Part shown: piece after piece, positions 36,470-45,700 of the stretch
Numbering within the stretch: position 1 is the stretch's first letter
How the letters are laid out: the number at the start of each line of letters is the position of its first letter
Assembly: GCF_000003605.2 (NCBI RefSeq)
Contig: NW_003143305.1
Location: 221,571 to 277,438 of the forward strand
Reading direction: 5' to 3'
Source: Saccoglossus kowalevskii
Taxonomy: Eukaryota > Hemichordata > Enteropneusta > Harrimaniidae
Length of the DNA stretch: 55,868 nucleotides
Position numbers and translations under genes: made by a program
The notes under the pieces: model-generated
The model's database searches: none
What the model was told of the DNA's origin: nothing
Seen by the model: only the letters and a program-made list of their open reading frames with translations

Positions 36470-39034
36470 GTAAACACACTATTGCCTGTGTTAAAGGCAA
36501 GGAATTCTATGAAACTATCAGATTCTTTCAGGGAAGTGATTGCAGAGATTAATAAAATAATGGAACAGAAAAGCTTTAGTTTTTTCTTGGAGGCGATTAC
36601 AAGGTATTTGCACAGTACCTCCTACAAACACACCAGAATTCAACTTGTCCTGTAGCATAATAGAGAGCAGCCTTATAATAATTTTCTGAAGATTATTGTG
36701 GTGGTGCCCTGCTAAAAGTGGTAGTGCACATATACAGTGTAATGGCAATAAGTATCATGTATCAATAAAGTTTTTATTATTTTTCAGTTTATTCTTATGG
36801 TCCTTGGACTAAAATGAGCCACAAGCCAGTATGCATGTGCATGGTGTCATTGCCCAAAGAAAGAAGGGTACAGTTATCTTATAATTCAACATAATTTGAT
36901 CAATATGTTTTAAAATGTATGAGTATATATAATGTCAATAGAAATTGCCTAACTATGGAACAGACTCGTACATTGTACATGCCAGTCAGTGTACTGTATT
37001 TGATCTATCACTAGCACATTTAAATTAGAGATTTTTCTATGCTCAAAACAAGCAATATTTTAATAATTCAGTATACAGCATATGGATTTGTTATGTTTAT
37101 ATGTGCTTCTATGGGAAATGTACTTCTAATGGAGTAAATATGGTATCTTGAAAGCCGTGCATGTAAGATTTGTAGTAGTTACTGTTTTTTCAATTAATAG
37201 GCATGATATTAGCAAAGACAATGATCACTGGACTATTCAGCCTCACTGCATGTCAATAGAAGGATTGGTTAAAGGACAGTTCTCAGTTCATCTTGATCCT
37301 ATTTTTTCAATCCCATTGGATTGTGTTGTGATAGATGAACCGCACTTGTTACTGCGGATAATGGATGTCCTGCTTAGAGCCGTTGTTCTGGAACGTCATG
37401 AGTTGGACTTAAAGGTACTGAATATTTACTGTAAATAAATTAGTCTAAAAATACACTTCAAATTTCCACACTTTGAAGCAGTTCTCACTTATATGCTCAC
37501 ATATATCCACCACATTATATCCTTTAGGAGAAGAAAAACGCAGTGAAGTCATTGGTCGAGTGTATCAACAACACAGTATATGTTACTTTCAACGTTTGGG
37601 TCAAAAAAGGAACCTCTGAATTGGACTGGACTAGTCTGACAGGTGGCAATACGAAGTTGTTGTTAAAGAAATTACCTAGTCATTTATCAAGTATTCTGAA
37701 CAGTGAAACATTAGAAATAGTCAAGACAATTTGGGAGGTTAGTTTTGTTCATATTCATCTTATATTTGTCTTTGTAATTAACTGCCAGAGATACATGCAT
37801 GGGTCAATTAATTCAACCCTGCACAGTGATCCATTTAGCTACTTTGCCTGATTAACATGATTCTTGGGGCAATGTGCAGTTTTTGCTTCAAATTTCAAAG
37901 TGTATACCTGCTACATTCAAATCTGGCTCCCCGTACTCAAAAAGTGGAACCTCTGCCTACAGGTATAGTTTTCGTTGATGTGGGGGGGGGATATATGTTT
38001 ATGCTTCCCAAGATAATCGTTGTGGAATATTCAATATGGCAAAATCATAACCTAGAGGTTGTATATTCATTTTATATCTACAGGTTGCTACAGACTAACA
38101 CTGATAGTTCTTTTAATCTATTATAACAGACATTTTGTTTCTATTTTATTAGAATTTCAATGATTTATACCAATTGATGAAGAACAATCCAGTTCCACAT
38201 GTGTTCCAGGAGAAAGCTAAAGAATGGGTAAACCTATTTCTAACGCTATCTGACAGGCGTACAGTCTACCAAAGAGAACGAATCACCCCATACATGCATA
38301 TTAAGTACCCAATATGATGAAATTTCATGGTGATATCACTCTTTACTGGACAAGGTTAGTAACTGATTCCATGCTCTTAATAGAGCAGTGATAGTAAATA
38401 AGTACTCCAGTGATATGTACGGGGGGGGGGATAACTGTATATCAATTATTGTAAATTTTGTTATTCAACTTTTGATCAATCACTATAAAATAACAACTGT
38501 TTTGTTTCATTATGTAGTATTACTCATTTTAACCAGTCTATTACAATAAATATACATATCCTTTGATATTCAGGTGTGGAAAAGAACAATGATGATGGTA
38601 GGCGAGTGTAGTTCAGACGCAGCAATAAAGCTGATACTCCTGCTGATATTCTGCAGTCTGAGAAGACACAGAATATGCTAAAGGATTTCCAAAGGCATAG
38701 GCGAGAATACGTCAAACGAAAGGCCAAGTACTGGGAGGATGGCATCTATGACGAGAGGAATGCAGGCCATGCATTAGCAAAACCAATGCTGCTGCAATTA
38801 TAGTATCAAACCAGCCTACATTCCAAACAGAACAGTGTGACAGAACAACACAGAATATTGAACAAACTGTTTCACAGACAAGTGAGCCATCACATATACC
38901 AGTAACAGACAAGCAGACAATTATGAAGATGCGGCTTCCTGAACTTAAAGATCAGTGCTGCAGTCATAATCTTGCTGTATCAGGGACTAAAAAAGAAGTT
39001 ACAGGAAAGACTTGTTAAGGCTTTAAAACTGTAA
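36470..39034 (+). pseudogene. Six-exon gene of an uncharacterised family with C-terminal SAP-like motif
   Basis: Exons with GT-AG borders: 36470-36603 (HTIACVKGKEFYETIR ... FFLGGDYK); 36788-36867 (FILMVLGLK, stop, ATSQYACAWCHCPKKE); 37201-37414 (VVIDEPHLLLRIMDVLLRAV); 37528-37737 (VTFNVWVKKGT, LDWTSLTGGNTKLLLKKLP); 38153-38354 (EKAKEWVNLFLTLSDRR, RITPYMH, frame change, VPNMMKFHGDI); 38574-39034 (VEKNNDDGRRV, stop, FRRSNK, then MRLPELKDQCCSHNLAVSGT). Phases agree at every junction. The last part fits a SAP DNA-binding motif, completed as KLQERLVKALKL after a one-base frame change at an A-run near 38991. I recognise the DE.H.LLR...FLGGD...VEKNND signature from multi-copy cnidarian, mollusc and lancelet proteins, probably transposon-derived. 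Three or more frameshifts and two stops make this copy look dead, unless the base calls are wrong. Upstream exons not found. Confidence 0.75.
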
Positions 39035-39059
39035 AAATGTAAATGCAATATCAATATCA

Positions 39060-39300
39060 ATTTTGTCATTTAATCTTGATGGCCAGTGCATTAACCAGAA
39101 TAGCCATACGGGAGGGGGGGGGGGCTTGTATTTATTATTGGCATGTTTACAATGAGGGATATTTATTGTTATGTTTCAGTCCTGAGTTGTATATGATATA
39201 AATTTATTTTTAAATGCACTGATTGATCTTAATGGCTGTAAGGGCGGGGGGGGGCTTTATATTTATAATTGTATAAGGACGGATAATACAATCTCATCTT
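39060..39300. repeat. Duplicated unit with poly-G tracts
   Basis: ATCTTGATGGC ... G11 (39114-39124) CTTGTATTTAT and ATCTTAATGGC ... G9 (39246-39254) CTTTATATTTAT are two related units. Further G-runs lie at 37982-37990 (G9) and 38421-38430 (G10), inside introns of the preceding gene, all on the plus strand. Confidence 0.7.
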
Positions 39301-39379
39301 TGTTAAATATAAAAGAATACGGTAGTTCTTTTTTTGGAGTATGTGGTGGCCCTGAAAACGGCCGTTTGGTTTGTGTGAA

Positions 39380-39913
39380 TGATTATTCACTTAAGCACAC
39401 CATTCTTTGGTTACACGTACAGATACAGTTTCAATCTTGTAAATCTCCCTGGTAACATCATCTGTGATTAAAACACTTGGTTTACTGGTCTTCAATGAAA
39501 ACTTCATCTCCATGTTAGCCACCTTGCACTTGGTGCCCAAATTGGTGGTATACTCTTACCATTCACGAGGAAAATACACCGGGCTGAATATGTCCTTATT
39601 GGTGGGGTCAAAACGCCTCGGGTGTTTCCTATATTGTTGGATACCAATATCCCCACCAAATAAGGCATCATATACATCCCGGTGCATTGGGACAGTGTCA
39701 GAATATACCATCTTAAGTGGATTGCCAAGTGCTTGACGGACCATCCTGAATTGCTGACTTCTCTGGAGGTATCATTTGATAGAATCGCTGAATGGGACCA
39801 ATGGGAACATCATTTTCACACAGCCATTTCCACTTGTTGGATGGCTCGTTGGGATCAGCCAACAGAAACAACTCAACATTGCCTACTTTCCTTGTTGCTG
39901 TAATATGGTACAT
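39380..39913 (-). pseudogene. Decayed ORF of unknown family
   Basis: A frame from 39913 (VGNVELFLLADPNEPSNKWK, IQRFYQMIPPEKSA) is followed, after a frame change near 39745, by a second (NPLKMVYSDTVPMHRDVYDA, GIQQYRKHPRRFD, a stop near 39556, then KVANMEMKFSLKTSKP and TREIYKIETVSVRVTKEW). The amino acid mix is protein-like over about 170 codons, unlike neighbouring AT-rich shadows. I do not recognise it. The zinc-finger remnant at 25.6 kb is not clearly related. Confidence 0.4.
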
Positions 39914-40370
39914 GTTGTCAGGACTTAGTAAACTGGTATAATACTGGGCAATTCCTTGGTTATATGCACAATGTTATGCAGCGGAACAAAGAAAACAATT
40001 AGAAAAAACAGCTTGGGTTACGAAAACAAAGAACCACTCATAATAACAAAGGACTGTGCTGGACCCTTGAAAACAATGGATTAAGTTCTTGGCTCTTGCA
40101 TCTAATTAAAGGCAGAATTCCCTGAGTCAACAGGAAATCATTAGAATACACCCCAAGCTGACAGGAAATGACTTTTGACCAGCTTCTATTGTTCATTTCT
40201 TGCATGAAATATGACTTTGAGAGAGGTGGCTTCTTTGAAAATTACTGACCAAGAACATGATCTTTCTGCAGAGATATCAAGCAACAGATCGGGTAGAGTG
40301 AAAAAGGTTTTTCTGCCCACATGTACACGAGTCTAAAAAGGTAGGATCTGACAAATATTTACCTATACCC

Positions 40371-40860
40371 ATGGACACAAATAGTTACAGTTTTGTCCCT
40401 GATAGTTTCCATTCTCCAGTTACTGATACTGCTAGTACTAGTACTAGACGTAGAAAACTTAAAAAACACCGCAGAAAGTCAGAAAAAAAAACATATGATC
40501 GCAATACTAGTGACAGTGATGAGGAAAACAGCTGCAAGCCTAGAAAAAAGCCAAGAAGCCATAGAAAAAACATCACTTGAGTAGCAGCACTGACAGTCTT
40601 AGTTCTAATTAAGGCACAGGTGTTGGCAGGTCTATGATAACAATGTACATGAGATAATTGGAGAAATTGATGGAGAGCATGAAAATGTACATGGGAATAC
40701 TGAACATATGGATAGTGGGTCGGAACATGTACTGTTTAAGGTGGAGATGACAATAAGCGTGAGGATGAACAGGTTGAAGATAAAGGTGAGGGTGGTGGTG
40801 ACGGCAGTGTGCTCGAGGAAGGAGAAATCGATGATGTTGATAAAACTTGGATCCTGTTTC
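40371..40860 (+). pseudogene. Basic-then-acidic low-complexity coding remnant
   Basis: MDTNSYSFVPDSFHSP opens a frame rich in Lys, Arg and Ser (RRRKLKKHRRKSEKK, SDSDEEN, KPRKKPRSHRK). After frame changes, acidic stretches follow (GEIDGEHENVHGN, then KREDEQVEDKGEGGGDGS and LEEGEIDDVDK). The layout suggests the start of a nuclear protein or an element's accessory ORF. No family is recognised, and low complexity makes any call weak. Confidence 0.3.
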
Positions 40861-41180
40861 AAGTTATTATATAGTATGGATTGGGGGTATTACCGATATA
40901 ACTTATATATCATGCATACATATATTGTACATGCATATGTTATGAATTCAAAATGTATGTATTTATGATACATTGCTTTGTTATATGTATCTTACAAATT
41001 AGTAATATAATACTACAAAATTATTAGACTTGTAGATTTTGTTGTCCACAGAAGAGTACTTGTTCTCATGAAGGTAATCAGACTACATAGTCTGATGACA
41101 GTATGTGGACCCAAGTCAAAAATAGTTATATTCAACAGTCACCCAAGTTGAAATTAATTGTAATTTCCACCGACAGATTT

Positions 41181-41381
41181 GAATTTACTTGTAGTTAAAA
41201 ACAGCCCTATTAGAACTTACTTGTAGTTACTTTAGCCCCATTAGAACTTGCTTGTAGTTAATTTAGCTCCATTGGAACTTACTTGTAGTTACTTTAGCCC
41301 CATTAGAATTTACTCGTAGTTACTTTAGCCCCATTAGAATTTACTTGTAGTTACTTTAGCCCCATTAGAATTTACTTGTAC
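41181..41381. repeat. 31-bp minisatellite, about 6.4 copies
   Basis: Units of GAATTTACTTGTAGTTACTT followed by TAGCCCCATTA start at 41181, 41213, 41244, 41275, 41306, 41337 and 41368 (partial). Copies 4-6 differ at very few bases, so the array is fairly recent. Confidence 0.9.
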
Positions 41382-41579
41382 ATGTTAAGCTCAAGTCCAA
41401 TAAATTCGTAGCAATGGTTACCCAACTTAAATTAATTTGCAGTTACTTGCACTCAAATGAAATTAGGTAAGTTGTAACGTAATACTCAAGTACAACTTAG
41501 TATGCAACTTTGCACCCTTGGTTAAATGACATTTCAAATGAGTCACCATAGAAAGTTTGACTTGGAATAACATGTGTGT

Positions 41580-42168
41580 AGTAGCCCCCAGGGAGAAAGA
41601 GGATTAAGAAAAGGAGAATTGAAGCATTGCACAAAAAACAATTGCTGGGGGAAAAACATAGAGGTCTTGAAAGAAAAAACAGACTTAGCGACGAAATGGT
41701 GTTCTTCAGCTTGTGGCAGTCGGTTGAGGAAGTTGCCGCTAAGTTGGGAGGAATGAACACAATTAAAAAAAAAATTTAACGACACAATTAAAATTCAGAA
41801 AGACGATGCTACAGCAATCTTCCACCAATCCTCAACTGTTTACCTTGGCCAAGAAACTGCCTTCTGGCAAATATGTTCCAAAGACAATGCCTGATCTGAA
41901 GTGTGTAGAAACTTTAGTAAATGAAGCAAAAGCTTGCGAGGCCACATTAGAAAATGTGGATGGAAGAGTTCCACTCTTGGTAGGTAAAGATGTGGATCAT
42001 AAATGTGATGATGGCATAACTTATACAGGAAGAGTGATTAATGTAGTGCCAGGATTTCCAACATGGTACAACATCAAATATGACCACTTTGATGCCATAT
42101 ATACATATCAGTTGCAAGATGATTACCAAGAGAGAATTCTGAATATTAATATGAAACCAACTTTTTGA
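41580..42168 (+). pseudogene. Family X, copy C: coiled coil, WQSVEEV segment and C-terminal module
   Basis: A first frame (about 41600-41778) reads KKRRIEALHKKQLLGEKHR and FFSLWQSVEEVAAKLGGM. After a frame change near 41800 the ORF 41806-42168 continues with MLQQSSTNPQLFTLAKKLPS, a linker, LLVGKDVDHKCDDG, PGFPTWYNIKYD and IYTYQLQDDY, ending at a stop. The C-terminal ~55 residues match the two-exon module of copy A and are intronless here, which suggests either intron loss by retroposition or ancestral intron variation. The ATG at 41806 is probably internal to the original protein. A Tudor/chromo-like fold is inferred from size and conserved aromatics. Confidence 0.65.
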
Positions 42169-42169
42169 G

Positions 42170-43080
42170 TTAGATAGTTATCTATCTGCATATACATATG
42201 GAAATTGCACATAATTTTAAATTAAAAACACTTCTGTTATAACCCACAAGTAAAAAACAAAAAATATCACATTGCATATTTATGCAGCATTTACCACAGT
42301 AAAACGAGTTGAGCACATATGTCTATACATTTGTTAGTGTATAAAGGGTGTGTTTGTTTAGATTTTAAGTGTAATAACCATTGTACTTTTTAAATTATAT
42401 TTCATCAAACTTATTTTAATGTCAGATTCCTGTCATTCATTTATTTCAGAAACTACAAGTTGTAAATAACATTAAAATTGTACATATTAAGAAGATTTAT
42501 CATTCTGGCTGTCCTGACTTACATAAAGGTAAATACCATGAATTTGTTCTGCTAATGGTTGGTTTTAACTTTTGCCCCACCATGCAAATTCCGACAATGT
42601 GGTGATACATTGGTTATTTCTCAAATGTCAGTATACTTTCTATGCATGGCACACCTAAAATCGGTTAGTATATTATTGTATTATTTCTGCAGTTGTCATT
42701 TTTTCCAATCGCCCTCACACAGCAGGTGGACATTCATTACCAAGGTCAAGCTGTGGATATTATCATTATTGAACTATTGCTTAATTTCCAACACAAATAA
42801 TTGGTATAACTCTTTCGAATATGAATGGTCTGCCTTGCCTAGACTATCCATGTATATTAAAGTATTTATTGGGGATTCACACAATATATAAACCCAAAAC
42901 AGAAATAAATGTGAAAACATGTGACCTCACCCAAATGTACATAAATAAAATAAAATAGTGAGTGACAAATTTAGATCATCCCCGGGAAAATCATCGATCC
43001 CGGCTCCAGTTTCTGAACAACAGTTGTTCAAAAATAACTTCCCTAAAATATCTACGACAATCGCGGGCGGTGGGTTTATT
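42170..43080. other. Non-genic stretch
   Basis: One 110-codon plus-strand ORF (42559-42891) without motifs. The sequence AAATAAAATAGTGAGTGACAA near 42950 also occurs at 33405-33425, hinting at a shared dispersed repeat. Confidence 0.4.
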
Positions 43081-43084
43081 GTCT

Positions 43085-43401
43085 TTACCTCAGAGGATTT
43101 CTTTTAGTTCCTCGTGAAAAGGACATGTTATTTTGGCACGTTCACTTCTTCAGCTATGGTCTTCAGTTTCCTTGAATTTCTGTTTCAGTTTCTTTACTTT
43201 GGTCTTGATTGCGTCACAGGACCATCCGACGAACCCCACTGCCTGCAATTTCTCTCTCATCGTCTCATACACTTGCTTATTGTTCCTTACGGAGCTGTCA
43301 ACTTGAAATACAATGTCATCATCTCGCCACACACTAATGTGCTCTAAACTTCAGCATCTGACCATACCTTTCTCGACAAGCTAGCAGTACTTTCCTCCAT
43401 T
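43085..43401 (-). pseudogene. Myb/SANT-like DNA-binding domain protein
   Basis: From a minus-strand ATG at about 43401 the frame reads MEESTASLSRKVWSDAEV. After a one-base shift near 43355 it gives LEHISVWRDDDIVFQVDSSV, RNNKQVYETMREKLQAVGF, DAIKTKVKKLKQKFKETED and, past one stop, CPFHEELKEIL. The spacing (W near the start, RN..VYE, K.KKLK..F, C.F.EEL) fits trihelix/Myb_DNA-bind_4 domains, which occur in host factors and as the second protein of Harbinger elements. A Harbinger transposase lies 2.3 kb away on the same strand, so an accessory-ORF role is possible, though the MITE between them suggests separate insertions. Confidence 0.6.
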
Positions 43402-44222
43402 GCCACATGTCATATAAATCAGTGTATCTTCTATTATATTCACCACAGAGGGCGTGATTTCGGCCAATCGCGGCAAGTGCAGCGTTTCCCAAGCATCTAT
43501 CGGGAACGAGATTGAGTTTTTTTTAGACTGTGATCTCTAACGCCAAGATCTATAACGTGAACGCCACAAACAACCGATTTCAATTTGCACACTTGATTAT
43601 ATACTTCTACACAAATCAAACATTGACTGCGTAACTACATATACCTCGCACAAAAATTATACAACAGGTACTTAACAATTTCACAATAAATTCAAATTTT
43701 CGTTTTAAAGATAAATTATTTCGTAACAAAACAGTACTTTAGACTTAGACTTTAAAAGTCAAATACCAATGTATGTAACAATTGGAACAAGTGAAGAAAT
43801 TGATGCAAAATTTTAAAGCGGCAGAGGAGAAATCCTGGGATTTAAAGATTCCATAAACCCTCCAGCAAGTATGGTGATCGAAATTACTGGTACTGTAAAC
43901 ATTTTTCTTTCATATCGCGATATGTGAATAAATTAATATAACCTGAACTGAATTCGTCTTTCGTTGGTGAATTATGTTTTGCGGTAATAGGCATTTCACA
44001 TTGATTTTCATAAAAAGTAGAATTGTCATGTATCAACTTCCAAAACGACGCCATGTTCTTGAAAATATATGTTTTATTGTCTGTCTGGTGGGAATAATGT
44101 CCATTGTTAGGGGAGTATCTTACAATACATACATGGACAAAGGGAAAACATAACAATAGTGTGTAGTTTTCTATTCACAAGTAAAATCTAGTTTTCGTTG
44201 TTAGTATTTTTCCATGTGATAG

Positions 44223-44481
44223 GACATTATTTTGACCCACCCACAAAATATAAGTGATGAGGTGCAGTCATCTAGCGGATCAGACCTAGAGGATAGCACA
44301 CATGAGCAAACTACAGGTGAGGTGTTTGTATAATAAGATACAAGTGAATAAGCAATTTTCTACATTACTATTTTGCCTTTTTCTGAATGTCAAAGCATTT
44401 CTCAATCAGGTCAAAAAAATGTTCCATTCAAGAAAAGAATGTTGGAAGTAGCAGAAGGTACATCAGCAGAGAAAGTAAAAG
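44223..44481 (+). CDS. Two candidate exons of an unknown gene
   Basis: Exon a (44223-44316) follows a TTTTTCCATGTGATAG acceptor and ends ACTACAG|GTGAGG. Exon b (44410-44481) follows CTCAATCAG and ends AAAAG|GTGAGT. The frame stays open across the join (phase 1 at both ends), giving an acidic Ser/Asp-rich stretch (EVQSSSGSDLEDSTHEQT) followed by NVPFKKRMLEVAEGTSAEK. No homology recognised; further exons were not found before or after. Confidence 0.35.
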
Positions 44482-44545
44482 GTGAGTCATCAATAGGTGT
44501 TATTTATTTGTAACATGTTATAATCGCGTGTAGATCCTACATTAA

Positions 44546-44935
44546 TGTAGCCTAGAATGCATGCGTCGGTTTCACTCGCCGTTCTCGCTACACTATCGTG
44601 TAGACACGCGCCCAGTAATTCCTAATTACCTATTCAGATTTATGCAAACGTCACAGAATATGGGCGGTAATACAGGGTCTCATTTGAATCTTGGGAGAAA
44701 AATAACCCATTGCTCCTTGGTTCGACCAGTTGATTGACAACTCAAACTATAAATCATGCTTCCCAATACGTGTTCTCCAGACTAGTGACAGCGCTCGCGG
44801 TGGCGTCAATAATAATTTAGCCAATGACATTCATGGTCAGTATAGGAGCAATAATTCGAAATTACTGGGCGCGTGCCAAGGCGTTATAGTGTAACGAGAC
44901 CGGCGAGTGAAACTGACGCATGTAACTGTTCTACA
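44546..44935. mobile_element. 390-bp MITE with ~85-bp terminal inverted repeats
   Basis: The left arm starts TGTAGCCTAGAATGCATGCG and continues TCGGTTTCACTCGCC, ACACTAT and ACGCGCCCAGTAATT. The right arm read on the minus strand has the same order, starting TGTAGAACAGTTACATGCG, then TCAGTTTCACTCGCCGGTCT. TTAA directly flanks the left end (44542-44545) and lies two bases beyond the right end (44938-44941), a possible TTAA target duplication as in piggyBac or Kolobok elements. No ORF inside. Confidence 0.8.
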
Positions 44936-44939
44936 TTTT

Positions 44940-45695
44940 AAGCTCCAACCAATGTTTGTCTCGCTTTGTAGGTTGTTTTCAATGAAATCTCTAACTTTAT
45001 TTTATCCTTGTTATCCAACTGACGAGACAACATCACTGTCTAATGCTATACATTTCATTGTCTGTCGTCGATATTGTCTGCGTTGACTGAACATGAATAG
45101 AACTGTAACCGTCTTGTGCACTCGGTAGTATTGTGTAACCTGCATTGTGATTGGGTCTTGCTTGAACAAGATGTAGGTAGGGCAACATACTACAAAGAAT
45201 AACAAAACTATGTAAAAATGATTAATATAGCAAAAATAATTAAAACATAATAAAAAATATTCAGACAGAATTCAATCAGATTGAAGTGCACACCTTTTTA
45301 TTGCAATTCAAAATCAACAGAACAACTGTATTACAGTTTACAACCATGAACAAAAAGTCAACCAGGTTTATCTTTTTAAAATTAGCAGACAAATAAATAA
45401 TTGTTAATTTAAAATTCACAAAGTGAAAACAGATATTCAAAACGTGCAGTATATATACAATAATATAACACAGGATAACCTAAATATGATTTAGTTCAGT
45501 CTCAAATACAAATACATTAAACTTGAAACAAAAAATTCATTGCAATTCGAATTTGTTTATTACCAGGAGTACAAACAATAAAAAAAAGGTTTTGTCGCAG
45601 TATAACTTGATTTGAATTAACCATTCTTAGAGCTGGTCAATGAAGACTGAGGGCATACTGAAATTGAAAGTTATGATGTAGAAACATTTTTTTTT
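44940..45695. other. Non-genic stretch
   Basis: AT-rich flank between the MITE and the Harbinger remnant. One 64-codon minus-strand ORF without motifs. Likely holds the element's 3' end, but no terminal repeat was identified. Confidence 0.4.
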
Positions 45696-45700
45696 AAATA

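Noticed and set aside
29910..40200. Short similarity between 29910-29960 and 40140-40200 (GACAGGAAAT...TTGACCAG.TTCTATTGT)
   Set aside because: About 50 bases only; the translated context at 40.2 kb does not continue into a Tigger-like CENP-B domain, so I do not call a second copy.
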